DNA from: Achromobacter dolens
GTDB lineage: Bacteria; Pseudomonadota; Gammaproteobacteria; Burkholderiales; Burkholderiaceae_B
Reading direction: 5' to 3'
DNA: 64,000 nt
Assembly: GCF_902859745.1 (NCBI RefSeq)
Contig: NZ_CADIJW010000026.1
Location: 1-64,000 of the forward strand
The first letter of the stretch is position 1; each line of letters begins with the position of its first letter. The notes under the pieces are model-generated. The model was not told the origin of the DNA and did not search any database. It was given only the letters and a program-made list of their open reading frames with translations. A program made the position numbers and the translations under genes. Shown piece by piece: positions 24,347 to 31,715 of the stretch.

Positions 24347-26989
24347 CTATTCCTCTTCAGCCTGCCGTGGCGGTTGTCCGGACTCGCCGTCCCCGCCACG
24401 CAGGCGCTCGACCTGCCTGGTCAGTTCCTCGATACGCCGGTGCATTTCCTGCATGGCGCAGACCATGCGCGCGACCAGCTTGGAGCTGTCGACGCCTTGC
24501 AGCTTCATGCGTGGCGCGGCGCCGTGGACATCGGTCATGACCGCGTCCTTTTCGCCCGACACGGCCAGCGGCGCCACTTCCTGCAGTTCATGCGCGATGA
24601 AGCCATCCTGCGCGCTGTCGTCCATCACCATCCGGAACGTGCGTGGTCGCATGCGCAGCACGGACCGCAAGGCCCAGGCGCCGTCCATATCCTCGATGTC
24701 GTACTTCACGCGGTAGTCCGACGTGGTGTTGTACGAGGTTGCCGCCGGCGAGGTCTGGATGGTGCCCACCAGCCCGCCTGCGGCGTTGGTGAATACGATG
24801 GGCGACGTGTTGTCCGCCTGCGGGCTATACAGCGTGCCGAAGCGGCTGCCGCCGCCTTCGAAGTTGATGGCCTGCCGCACCAGGTAATTGCGGCTGTATT
24901 CCGCGCCCAGGACCCAGGTGGCGGCGGTGTTGATGCGTCCGCAGTCATAGCCGATGACTTCGAATATCAGCGGCTGGTAGGCGCCCGTCCCGGTTCTGCC
25001 GCAGGTGATGTACGAGCCCGACGGAAAGCATTGCAAGGACAGCACGCTGGCGTTGGCGCCGCTGTCCTGCCACACGTTCACGCGGCTGCCCGCGGCGGCG
25101 GTGCCGGGTGCGACATTCAGGTTGCCCGTGCCCGACAGGCTCTGGAAAACCCCGCCCGCATTGGGACCAAAGCCCATCGCGCCGCGGACTTTCCAGGCGG
25201 CGGAATCAAACACCAGGTCCTGCGCCACGCTCGGATCGTATTTCGCGTAGGCCGTTCCATTCCAGCGGTGCCAGCCCGCGCCGTCGACGTAGATGTCGCC
25301 ACAATCCGCGGTCGGCATCTGCAGCGCATTGCTCCAGCTACCCACGGCGCGCCACGGTTGCCAGCCGCCGTTGGTGGTGTTGCCGTGGCGCACATAGCGG
25401 CGCGGCTTCTGGCCGGTGAAGAGCACCGACACTTCCTGGCAAACGATCCCCGCCGACAACCAATAGACATTCATGTAGCCGGCATTGACGGCGGCGCTGG
25501 GCGGCCAGTTCGATCCGGCCGACATGGGCGTCGCCGCTCCCCAGGTGTAGAACGTGTTGTCCGAGACCAGCGTGTTGGCGTCCGTCGCGGCGGTCAGGTA
25601 GACATGCGTCATCGCCTGATCGGCGCGGGCCTGTTCGAACCACGGCCCCCAGGTGGCGACGCCCGCGCTCTGGAAACGGTTGCGGATGAACTTGCGCGGA
25701 TTGGCCAGCGTATAGGTGGTGTACTCCTGGTACACCGCGTTGTTGCTGCCGGTACCGAATTTCACCGACAGCAGGCCGGCCAGCGGCGCGGGATAGTTCG
25801 CCCCGGCCGCCGCGGCCGCATTGGTGTTCTGGCTGTAGTCGCCCGGCGTAGCATAGGTATCCAAGTCATCCGCAGCGCCCAACGGCCGCGCGTTGACGCC
25901 CGGGATCTGCGCCTGCGGCACCTTGCCGGCAGCGTCCAGTGTGGCAATGCCGCCCGGCGCCGCCAGTTGCCCTGAATCGACGCTGGCCACCCAGGGCGAC
26001 CAGGTTCCGGTGATCAGCGAACGGTTATATACCTTGTTGCCATTGCCGGCGTAATACACCTGGCACACCCCGGAGGTAACGCTGGCGCCGCCCTGGGGCG
26101 AGGCAGACATGACCAGCAGGTAGCCCGACTGTCCGACCGGGAAATTGCTGCCCCCGGCCGCGATCGCCGACGAGGCGACGGCCCACAGGCCCCGTTGCGT
26201 ATAGCTGTTCAGATCCTGCGCGGCCGCCATCGATCCGGCATAGGACACCACGGTCGAGACGTCGGTCAGTTCCTTCCAGGCGGACCAGGCGGTCGCCGAC
26301 ACCCGCACGCGCCAGAAGCGCTGCATGGCGGCCGCGACATTGGTGCGGGTGGTGTAGACCTGCGCCACCGGCGTGCCGGTGGCCGTGACTTCAAGAAAGC
26401 CGACGTTGGCCACCGGATAATTGGCGCCCGCCGTGGCCCCGGCGATGGCGGACTGATAGAACGAACCCGGCGTGGCGTAGTCATTCAGATCGTGCGCGGT
26501 CGTCGGCAGGACGGCCGCAAACGCGCTCGGGATCTGCGCCACGGGCACCTTGCCATTCGCATCCAGCGTGGCCAGACCATTGGCGGCCCCTTTCTGCGAC
26601 AGCGCCGGCAGCTCCTGCCAGGCGGCCCAGATGCCACCATAGAACGAACGCCAGAAACGACGCGAATAGGCGCCCGACCGGTACTGGGTGTATTCCTGGT
26701 ATACGAACAGCCCGTCCGCGGAAGCCGCCACTTCCAGCAGGCCGGCGTTCGCGATCGGATAGTTGCTGCCCGTCAACGCGTTGGCGTTGGCGCCCTGGTG
26801 ATAGCGTCCGGGGTTGGTCAGCGTGTTCAGGTCCACTGTCGCGCCAAGCGTCGACGCATTCCACAGGCCAGCCAGTCCGGACTGCACGTCGGCGAAGTTC
26901 GCGTTCACCTTCTGCATGGCCACGCGCAGCGGATCGCCCGCCTGGTCGTTGTCGGTCTTGCCGACATTGATCGCTTGTAGGGTTGCCAT
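24347..26989 (-). CDS. Tail fibre with five knob repeats and a C-terminal S74 chaperone
   Basis: An 880-residue fibre. Five degenerate repeats of about 75 residues (53-127, 167-241, 259-335, 375-452, 470-548) follow the pattern DLN-Y--PG-Y, GANYP, GxLxV, VYQxYT, RxFxR and W--W-EL, as in the pyocin knob domains of tailocin and phage fibres. Collagen-like linkers (GLATLDANGKVPVAQIP) join the knobs. Residues from about 757 (SDYRVKYDI...GFIAHELQEVAP) form an intramolecular S74 chaperone with a terminal coiled coil, which folds the trimer and then cleaves itself. The position between M and L is unusual: fibres normally follow J. It is the likely receptor-binding side fibre. Confidence 0.88.
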   Translation of the reverse strand: MATLQAINVGKTDNDQAGDPLRVAMQKVNANFADVQSGLAGLWNASTLGATVDLNTLTNPGRYHQGANANALTGSNYPIANAGLLEVAASADGLFVYQEYTQYRSGAYSRRFWRSFYGGIWAAWQELPALSQKGAANGLATLDANGKVPVAQIPSAFAAVLPTTAHDLNDYATPGSFYQSAIAGATAGANYPVANVGFLEVTATGTPVAQVYTTRTNVAAAMQRFWRVRVSATAWSAWKELTDVSTVVSYAGSMAAAQDLNSYTQRGLWAVASSAIAAGGSNFPVGQSGYLLVMSASPQGGASVTSGVCQVYYAGNGNKVYNRSLITGTWSPWVASVDSGQLAAPGGIATLDAAGKVPQAQIPGVNARPLGAADDLDTYATPGDYSQNTNAAAAAGANYPAPLAGLLSVKFGTGSNNAVYQEYTTYTLANPRKFIRNRFQSAGVATWGPWFEQARADQAMTHVYLTAATDANTLVSDNTFYTWGAATPMSAGSNWPPSAAVNAGYMNVYWLSAGIVCQEVSVLFTGQKPRRYVRHGNTTNGGWQPWRAVGSWSNALQMPTADCGDIYVDGAGWHRWNGTAYAKYDPSVAQDLVFDSAAWKVRGAMGFGPNAGGVFQSLSGTGNLNVAPGTAAAGSRVNVWQDSGANASVLSLQCFPSGSYITCGRTGTGAYQPLIFEVIGYDCGRINTAATWVLGAEYSRNYLVRQAINFEGGGSRFGTLYSPQADNTSPIVFTNAAGGLVGTIQTSPAATSYNTTSDYRVKYDIEDMDGAWALRSVLRMRPRTFRMVMDDSAQDGFIAHELQEVAPLAVSGEKDAVMTDVHGAAPRMKLQGVDSSKLVARMVCAMQEMHRRIEELTRQVERLRGGDGESGQPPRQAEEE

Positions 26990-26993
26990 GGTG

Positions 26994-27332
26994 TCAGGGC
27001 CTGAAGACTTGTTGGAAGGTCACGGCCAGCGAGTACATCTCGCCGCCCATCGCGGTCAGGTCGTAATCCGTCGCGGTGTAGTAGCCCGGCTCGCCCAGCG
27101 GCGGTTGCCACTGGAAGGCCCGATACCCCTGGTGCCGGTCCAGGAATGCCACGATCGGCCCGACCTGCGCTCCCGAGCCGGAGAACTGCAGCGGCCACGA
27201 GGCCACTTTGTTGTTGATGCCGTCGGCCGCGGTCTGGCGGTAGCCATCGCCGAACTGCGCGCTCAGCACGCGAAACTTGGTCCGCCCTTGCGGATTGACG
27301 CGCGGCGACCAGGTGAAGGTTTCGATTGCCAT
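26994..27332 (-). CDS. Minor tail protein M (lambda gpM-like)
   Basis: A 112-residue tail-tip protein: the FRVLSAQFGDGYRQTAADGINN and FQWQPPLGEPGYYTATDYDL segments are diagnostic of the gpM family. The start at 27332 has GGGGG at 7 bases; an ATG two codons earlier (27338) overlaps the tape-measure stop (ATGA) and is also possible. Confidence 0.88.
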   Translation of the reverse strand: MAIETFTWSPRVNPQGRTKFRVLSAQFGDGYRQTAADGINNKVASWPLQFSGSGAQVGPIVAFLDRHQGYRAFQWQPPLGEPGYYTATDYDLTAMGGEMYSLAVTFQQVFRP

Positions 27333-27334
27333 GA

Positions 27335-28618
27335 TCATGCCCCCGCTAAACGGTTGTTGTTGGCTTGCCAGGCCAGGCCGCCCTGGCGATACGATTGCGT
27401 CATGCGGCGGTCCACAAGCTGGGTGACGTATTCGCCGATCTGCTGGCCGAACTGCTGCCAGCCGCCCTCGCCCGATTCGCTCGAGGAACTGACGTTGCCG
27501 TCCTGCACGTAGACATTGACGGATACCCCGCCGGCGGTCTGGCCCGTGTCACCGCCCATATTCGGGAAGGCGGCACGGATGCCGAGCGAGCCGTCGGCGC
27601 CGCGATGCAGCGGCATGATGGCCTCGGGACCGGCTTCGCCCATGACGCCCATGGGGAAGGCGACGGGGCTGGCGGTCATACCGTTGGTGAAGGCGCCGCC
27701 TTTGGCGAACTGGACGGGAAACGCCTGGGCCACCGATGGCACGATGGCGCTGGCGGTACTTGCGCCACCCGAACCGAACAACCCAGCGATGAAGCCGCCC
27801 GCCTGGCCAATCCAGCCCCCCAGGCCGCCCGAACCCGACATGAATTCCTTGCCCAGCAACGTCTCCATGAGCTGGGCGGAGGCGGCCGACGTCACCATCT
27901 TGGCCACGTTGTCCAGGAACGACAGCCCCATCTTGTCGAATTTCTCGGAGACGAAGTCGTACATCTTGGTGCCCAGGATGTCCTGGATCTTGCCCGCACC
28001 GTTGCGCGCCGATTCGAGCAGCTTGTCGTTCACCTTCGCCATGAAGTCGCCGTCTTTCTCGACGAGCCCGAGATTGCGCCGTTCCTTGTCGTACTTGTCC
28101 TGGCTGAGCGTGCCATCTCGCAGCGCGTCGTCGAGCGCCCATTGCTTCTGAGTCCTCTCGCGTCTGGATTCCGCATCGGGATCCGCGAGATTCTCGATAT
28201 AGGCGCGCATCTTCGTCTGGTCGCGCAGCCTGTCGAGATCCCACGCGGCGGTCGTCAGGCTGTACTTGTCGCTGGGACTCTCACCCGCGAACCGGCCGGC
28301 CTCGGTTTCGTACTCCATCTTCGCGGTTTCGGATGAACGGCCCAGCATCGCGCCGGCCTTCTTCATTTCCGCCAGCGCCTGCTCGACCGCCTCGGACCGG
28401 ATCGCCTGGGCATGCTTGTTCAGCGCGTCCGTCGACTTTTTCTTGCCGTCGGTGCCCTTGTCGGTGGTGTCGTTGCTTTTCTGGCACACGGTCGCGGCCC
28501 GCGCAACGGCGCTCTCCCATGCCCGCCGGGCCGCCGCATTGCGATTGAGCTCGAGGGTGTTCTGTCTGAGCGCCCTGTTTTCCGCCTCGATATTCGCGGC
28601 GTTATTGTTGTTTGCCAT
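27335..28618 (-). CDS. Short tape-measure protein (C-terminal lambda gpH-like)
   Basis: A 427-residue protein. The N-terminal 170 residues are charged and coiled-coil (ENRALRQNTLELNRNAAARRAWE). The rest matches the conserved C-terminal part of lambda-family tape measures: FDKMGLSFLDNVAKMV, the Gly-rich AGGFIAGLFGSGG, FAKGGAFTNG and GVMGEAGPEAIMPLHRGADGSLGI. The usual length is 800-1200 residues, so about half is missing. The start at 28618 follows GAGG; a GTG at 28633 is possible. As tape-measure length sets tail length, either the tail is very short or the gene has lost its N-terminal part. Confidence 0.85.
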   Translation of the reverse strand: MANNNNAANIEAENRALRQNTLELNRNAAARRAWESAVARAATVCQKSNDTTDKGTDGKKKSTDALNKHAQAIRSEAVEQALAEMKKAGAMLGRSSETAKMEYETEAGRFAGESPSDKYSLTTAAWDLDRLRDQTKMRAYIENLADPDAESRRERTQKQWALDDALRDGTLSQDKYDKERRNLGLVEKDGDFMAKVNDKLLESARNGAGKIQDILGTKMYDFVSEKFDKMGLSFLDNVAKMVTSAASAQLMETLLGKEFMSGSGGLGGWIGQAGGFIAGLFGSGGASTASAIVPSVAQAFPVQFAKGGAFTNGMTASPVAFPMGVMGEAGPEAIMPLHRGADGSLGIRAAFPNMGGDTGQTAGGVSVNVYVQDGNVSSSSESGEGGWQQFGQQIGEYVTQLVDRRMTQSYRQGGLAWQANNNRLAGA

Positions 28619-28675
28619 GGTCCTATACCTCACATAGATCCGCCTCCGGCCCGCTTGCGCGGGCCGGACACGTCG

Positions 28676-28966
28676 TCAAGACCCCTTCTTGACCTTCGAC
28701 ATCAGGAACGCCTTCAACGCGTCCGCCCCCGCTTCGGCGGGAGGTTCCTCGTCTTGCGCGCCCCAGCGCACCAGCATGTCGGCGGCGCGCACCTTGCCCC
28801 CCGCCGCGCGCGCCACCGTGGCGGCCAGGCTGGCCGTGAGCACGTCGGCCCGGTCGTCGCCCAACGGAGACGTGCGGTCCCACTCGCGCCACAGCGACAC
28901 TTCATGGGTGTCGATGGTGTCCATCAACTCGCCCAGCGTGCGTCCCAGTCGAAGTGCCAGGACCAT
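28676..28966 (-). CDS. Tail assembly chaperone T frame (gpT part of G-T fusion)
   Basis: A 96-codon frame of the DUF4035/tail-assembly-T type (LALRLGRTLGELMDTIDTHEVSLWREWDR). In lambda this frame is made only as the G-T fusion by -1 frameshifting. Here the A AAA AAG site at 28999-29005 sits in G, and the -1 frame stays open into this ORF, giving a G-T protein of about 254 residues (29439 to 28676). An ATG at 28966 overlapping the G stop (TGATG) could also allow re-initiation. Confidence 0.82.
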   Translation of the reverse strand: MVLALRLGRTLGELMDTIDTHEVSLWREWDRTSPLGDDRADVLTASLAATVARAAGGKVRAADMLVRWGAQDEEPPAEAGADALKAFLMSKVKKGS

Positions 28967-29439
28967 CAGGAAACGGAGGTCTGGCGTTTCCTGGAGGGCT
29001 TTTTTGCGCGCTCCTGCGCCCCCTCCCCGAGGTTGCCCAGCTCGATCGCCTTGGCCACCAGCGTGGCGTGCGCCAGCCCGTAGGCCGCGGCCACGACGTC
29101 AACGTCTTCGTCGTCGAAGACGCGGCGCGGCCCCTGCTCGGTCTGCTCGAACAGCGTGCGCACCAGCAGGCTGGCCGAGGCGCGGGTGTAGTCCACGCCC
29201 GGCGCGTCCAGCTTGGCGCGCACCACCTCGTTGTCCTCGCCCGGCACCACGCCCGCGGCCGCCCAGATCGCGCGGATATGGAACAGGTGATCGCCGGCGC
29301 TGGGCGCGCGCACGATGACGCGGGCGTCCTGCCATTGCGGCACGGTCAGGGTTTCGTGGGCGAAGCCGGCCAGCGGATCGACCGCCAGGCCGCGCAGGCC
29401 AGCCGCGCGCGCGGAGGATTTGATCGACGTGTCCGTCAT
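28966..29439 (-). CDS. Tail assembly chaperone G (gpG-like)
   Basis: A 157-residue chaperone which should coat the tape measure during tail assembly. It has the DPLAGFAHETLTVPQW start typical of this group and an acidic middle (VFDDEDVDVVAAAYGLA). It ends after a basic tail (AKKPSRKRQTSVS) encoded just past the slippery site. It begins 5 bp after the tail-tube stop. Confidence 0.8.
   Translation of the reverse strand: MTDTSIKSSARAAGLRGLAVDPLAGFAHETLTVPQWQDARVIVRAPSAGDHLFHIRAIWAAAGVVPGEDNEVVRAKLDAPGVDYTRASASLLVRTLFEQTEQGPRRVFDDEDVDVVAAAYGLAHATLVAKAIELGNLGEGAQERAKKPSRKRQTSVS
28999..29005 (-). promoter_or_regulatory. Programmed -1 ribosomal frameshift site (A AAA AAG)
   Basis: Read on the minus strand, codons GCA AAA AAG of G form the canonical slippery heptamer A AAA AAG, the same as in E. 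coli dnaX. A -1 slip continues through ALQETPDLRFLMVLAL without a stop into the T frame. Frame arithmetic (G codon phase 0, T phase 1 on this strand) agrees with exactly -1. Confidence 0.88.
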
Positions 29440-29444
29440 GGCGT

Positions 29445-29912
29445 TCAGCCCCCGTTGGCGGGCGCATCGGTCAGCTTGACGGCGCCGGTGACACGCACGT
29501 TGAACGTGGCGGACACGACGTTGTCCAACTGGCCTTGCCACTGGTATTGCGTCACCAGGCCGAGGAACTCGAACTTGGCGCCGTCGGCGAAGGTCACGCG
29601 GAAGGCGCGGGTCTTCTTGTCGCTGCGTGCGGCCACCAGCGCCTTCTGGGCGGGATCGCCAGCCTTCCAGTTGCCGGCCATGCTGAAGGTGCCGCTGTCG
29701 TCCAGGCCCAGGGCGTATTCCTTGGCGGTGGACTTGAGCACGGTGACGTCGATCTCGGTGGTCTGGCCGCCCTGGAAGTTCGGGTCCTTGATGGTGATGG
29801 CCAGATCGGCATACGTCAGGCCGGCGGCGCCCAGGTCTTCGGTAGCCGTGGTCGACACTTCCAGTTGGGTGCCCTGCGTTTGAACGAATTGCGAAACGGT
29901 AGTACCTGCCAT
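29445..29912 (-). CDS. Major tail tube protein (lambda gpV-like)
   Basis: A 155-residue tube-forming protein (MAGTTVSQFVQTQGTQLEVS; TIKDPNFQGGQTTEIDVTVLKSTAKEYALGL in outline; FEFLGLVTQYQWQGQLDNVVSATF), as in lambda-like flexible tails. It lacks the C-terminal Ig-like domain of lambda gpV. It is the first gene of the tail operon; GGAG lies between the ATG and the T-tract of a strong terminator, so transcription must read through to express any tail gene. gpZ and gpU homologues, expected just upstream, are absent. Confidence 0.82.
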   Translation of the reverse strand: MAGTTVSQFVQTQGTQLEVSTTATEDLGAAGLTYADLAITIKDPNFQGGQTTEIDVTVLKSTAKEYALGLDDSGTFSMAGNWKAGDPAQKALVAARSDKKTRAFRVTFADGAKFEFLGLVTQYQWQGQLDNVVSATFNVRVTGAVKLTDAPANGG

Positions 29913-29922
29913 TGCAGACTCC

Positions 29923-29949
29923 AAAAAAAAAAGCCCGCCAGAGGCGGGC
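29923..29949 (-). terminator. Terminator abutting the tail-tube ribosome site
   Basis: On the minus strand a perfect 7-bp stem GCCCGCC-TCT-GGCGGGC is followed by ten T (29932-29923), ending only 10 bases before the tail-tube ATG. It lies inside the 5' leader of the tail operon. Confidence 0.92.
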
Positions 29950-29984
29950 AATAGTGGCGTTTCCGGGAATCCGGAGCGGCCATG

Positions 29985-30015
29985 AAAAAGCCCCGCGGCG
30001 ATTGCCGAGGGGCTT
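29985..30015 (-). terminator. Second terminator upstream of the tail operon
   Basis: On the minus strand AAGCCCC...GGGGCTT with an inner CGGC/GCCG stem is followed by TTTTT. It lies 50 bases after the stop of the phage gene at 30066 and 35 bases before the first tail-operon terminator, making a tandem block. Confidence 0.85.
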
Positions 30016-30065
30016 GGTCGATACGTTCAGATTTTCTTCGGGCGCAACTTGGCCCGACGACTCAA

Positions 30066-30656
30066 TTATGCGGACGTGGTCCGCGCACCGCAAGCCTTTG
30101 CGCGATCGGCGTGTCGCACCTGCGGCGCCGTCACTAGCCCGCGCCGGCGCAACGCCGGCAGCAACGCGACCTTGGCTTCCTGATAGGCGGCGTGCTGCTG
30201 CTCGGGCGTCAGGCGCGGATTGCTGAAGACGCGGGCGCCGGCCGCGCGGTTGCCGGCGTGCACGCCGATGGCCGAGCGCTGCTGCCACGGCAGCTCGTCG
30301 ATACACAACTCCGTCTGCTCGCCGCGCGCGGCGGCCAGGCGGGCGTCGACGTCCTCGTCGTCATAGGCCTCGTCGGCCGTCATGCCGCGCGCGAATGCCG
30401 ATACCCGGCCCACGCCCAGCTTGGGCCGGTAGCCGCGGCTCCATTGGTACCACTCCATGATCAGCGCTTCGACCTGATCCGATTCTTCCCGCGTCATGTT
30501 CTGCCCCTTCAGATTCTGGCCCTGCGCCGCTTGCGACCGGCCGGCCCGCTCCGCCGGCCGCGGCGCAAAGGAGCGCGCGATGGCGGCGCCCGCCTGCGAT
30601 GCCGCCGCGACCCAGCCCTGCGGGGCCTGCAATGCCATGTTTCCTGCCTGATTCAT
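30066..30656 (-). CDS. Phage regulatory-type protein, possibly antiterminator (Q/DUF1133-like)
   Basis: A 196-residue protein that I do not firmly recognise. A variable 50-residue N-terminus is followed by a conserved-looking core: EALIMEWYQWSRGYRP, GRVSAFARGM, an acidic EAYDDEDVDARL stretch, then ELCIDELPWQQRSAIGVHAGNRA and a helical end. It resembles small phage proteins found where lambdoid late antiterminators (Q, DUF1133) sit. Its position supports this: it alone lies between the repressor-controlled promoter and the two terminators in front of the tail operon. AAGGAG precedes the ATG at 30656; an alternative start at 30497 (MTREES) has AAGGGG. Confidence 0.5.
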   Translation of the reverse strand: MNQAGNMALQAPQGWVAAASQAGAAIARSFAPRPAERAGRSQAAQGQNLKGQNMTREESDQVEALIMEWYQWSRGYRPKLGVGRVSAFARGMTADEAYDDEDVDARLAAARGEQTELCIDELPWQQRSAIGVHAGNRAAGARVFSNPRLTPEQQHAAYQEAKVALLPALRRRGLVTAPQVRHADRAKACGARTTSA

Positions 30657-30855
30657 TCGCCGCTCCTTGCCGTTGAGTTCGATGCCGGCGTCCGTCGCTG
30701 GCGGACCCTGCCGGGTTGGCGCCACCCGGGCGCCGGGGTTGCGGACCGCCGCTGCGGGGGTCCGTATGGATGAGGAAGAGAAGCCCTTCGGTAGCGATAC
30801 GCTACCCACGCTTCCGTCTGATAACAGCACACATTTTGGGTGATCCATGACTGGA

Positions 30856-30884
30856 ATTCTACAAGTGTATAATCTCGATTTCAA
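30856..30884 (-). promoter_or_regulatory. PR-like leftward promoter
   Basis: On the minus strand TTGAAA (30884-30879), a 17-bp spacer and TAGAAT (30861-30856) make a good sigma-70 promoter, reading toward the gene at 30656 and the tail operon. The inverted-repeat operator covers both elements. An ATG at 30848 lies at the predicted transcript start and opens in frame with the 30656 gene, so a leaderless longer product is possible but unlikely. 30657-30845 holds no other gene and no cro homologue. Confidence 0.6.
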
Positions 30885-30891
30885 CACTTGT
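30861..30891. promoter_or_regulatory. Operator candidate: ACAAGTGT inverted repeat between divergent genes
   Basis: Perfect 8-bp arms ACAAGTGT (30861-30868) and ACACTTGT (30884-30891) are separated by 15 bp. They overlap both the leftward PR-like promoter and the consensus TATAAT (30868-30873) facing the repressor gene, so one repressor could control both directions. The 23-bp centre-to-centre spacing fits two dimer sites or one looped pair. Confidence 0.6.
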
Positions 30892-30929
30892 TGTTGCACA
30901 ATTTTCCACAACTGTTTAGCGTCGACACC

Positions 30930-31631
30930 ATGGCTCTCGGAAAACAAATCAGGCGCTATCGCGCCGCTCTCGGTCTCACCCTGGAACAGCTCGAAGCGCG
31001 CACCGGCGTGGGCGTGGGCACCATCGCCGCGCTCGAGGGGCGCGACAGCGAACGCTCGAAGTACGCGGCCCGCCTGGCGGCGGGCTTGGGGCTGTCACTC
31101 GAGCAACTGCTGGACGAGTCGGCGCAGTATCCGCCGGACATCGTGCTGGCCGATGCCGGCGGCGGCGATGCGCCGCCCGTGGATGTCGGCGCGAGCGACG
31201 ATCTGCGCATCCCGCGCTTCGATACCGGCGGCGCCATGGGCGCGGGCGTGGAGCTGCGCGACCAGCCCGGCGTGATCCAGAGCCTGCGCGTCAGCCAGGA
31301 ATGGCTGCACAAGAACCTGCGCCACTACACCGCGGCCGCCAACCTGTGCGTGGTGACGGGTTTCGGCGACAGCATGCGGCCCATGTACAACCCGGGCGAT
31401 CCGCTGCTGGTGGACCTGGGCGTGGTCAAGGCGGACGTTGACGGCGTGTTCTTCTTTCGCGTCGGCAACGAGGGCTTCATCAAGCGCCTGCAGCGCATTC
31501 CCAGCGCCAACGGCCTGCTGATCCGCGCCAAGTCCGAGAACACCAAGTACGACGCCTGGGACATCACCGAAGACATGGACCTGCAGATTTTCGGACGCGT
31601 GTTGAAGGTGTGGCGCAGCGAGGATCTCTGA
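30930..31631 (+). CDS. CI/LexA-type phage repressor with S24 peptidase domain
   Basis: A 233-residue repressor: an XRE helix-turn-helix (about 5-60, LTLEQLEARTGVGVGTIAALE) and a C-terminal S24 domain with Ser148 (GFGDSMRPMYNPGD) and Lys185 (GFIKRLQRI). An Ala105-Gly106 bond in the linker is a possible RecA-stimulated self-cleavage site, so tail expression may follow DNA damage. The ATG at 30930 was chosen over an upstream in-frame Met because the HTH starts there. Faces away from the tail operon. An 8-bp GC hairpin without T-run follows its stop (31630-31648). Confidence 0.88.
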   Translation: MALGKQIRRYRAALGLTLEQLEARTGVGVGTIAALEGRDSERSKYAARLAAGLGLSLEQLLDESAQYPPDIVLADAGGGDAPPVDVGASDDLRIPRFDTGGAMGAGVELRDQPGVIQSLRVSQEWLHKNLRHYTAAANLCVVTGFGDSMRPMYNPGDPLLVDLGVVKADVDGVFFFRVGNEGFIKRLQRIPSANGLLIRAKSENTKYDAWDITEDMDLQIFGRVLKVWRSEDL

Positions 31632-31715
31632 CGCCGCCCGGCGGCGTCAAGCCGGCGGGCGGCGCGCGGCGGCAAGATGGAAGCGGCCGCGCACGCCACC
31701 GCCCGGGCGTGTGCG

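Noticed and set aside
28623-28892. Open frame next to the tape-measure start on the minus strand
   Set aside because: Third frame through the T region; the T frame ending at 28676 carries the DUF4035-like motif.
30066-30947. Longer version of the phage gene starting inside the repressor leader
   Set aside because: The first 97 codons read across the operator and promoter and have no ribosome site; AAGGAG marks the start at 30656.
17473-31631. Search for a diversity-generating retroelement, CRISPR array or lysis cassette in the tail region
   Set aside because: No reverse transcriptase, no template/variable repeat pair, no regular spaced repeats, and no holin or endolysin frame could be found.
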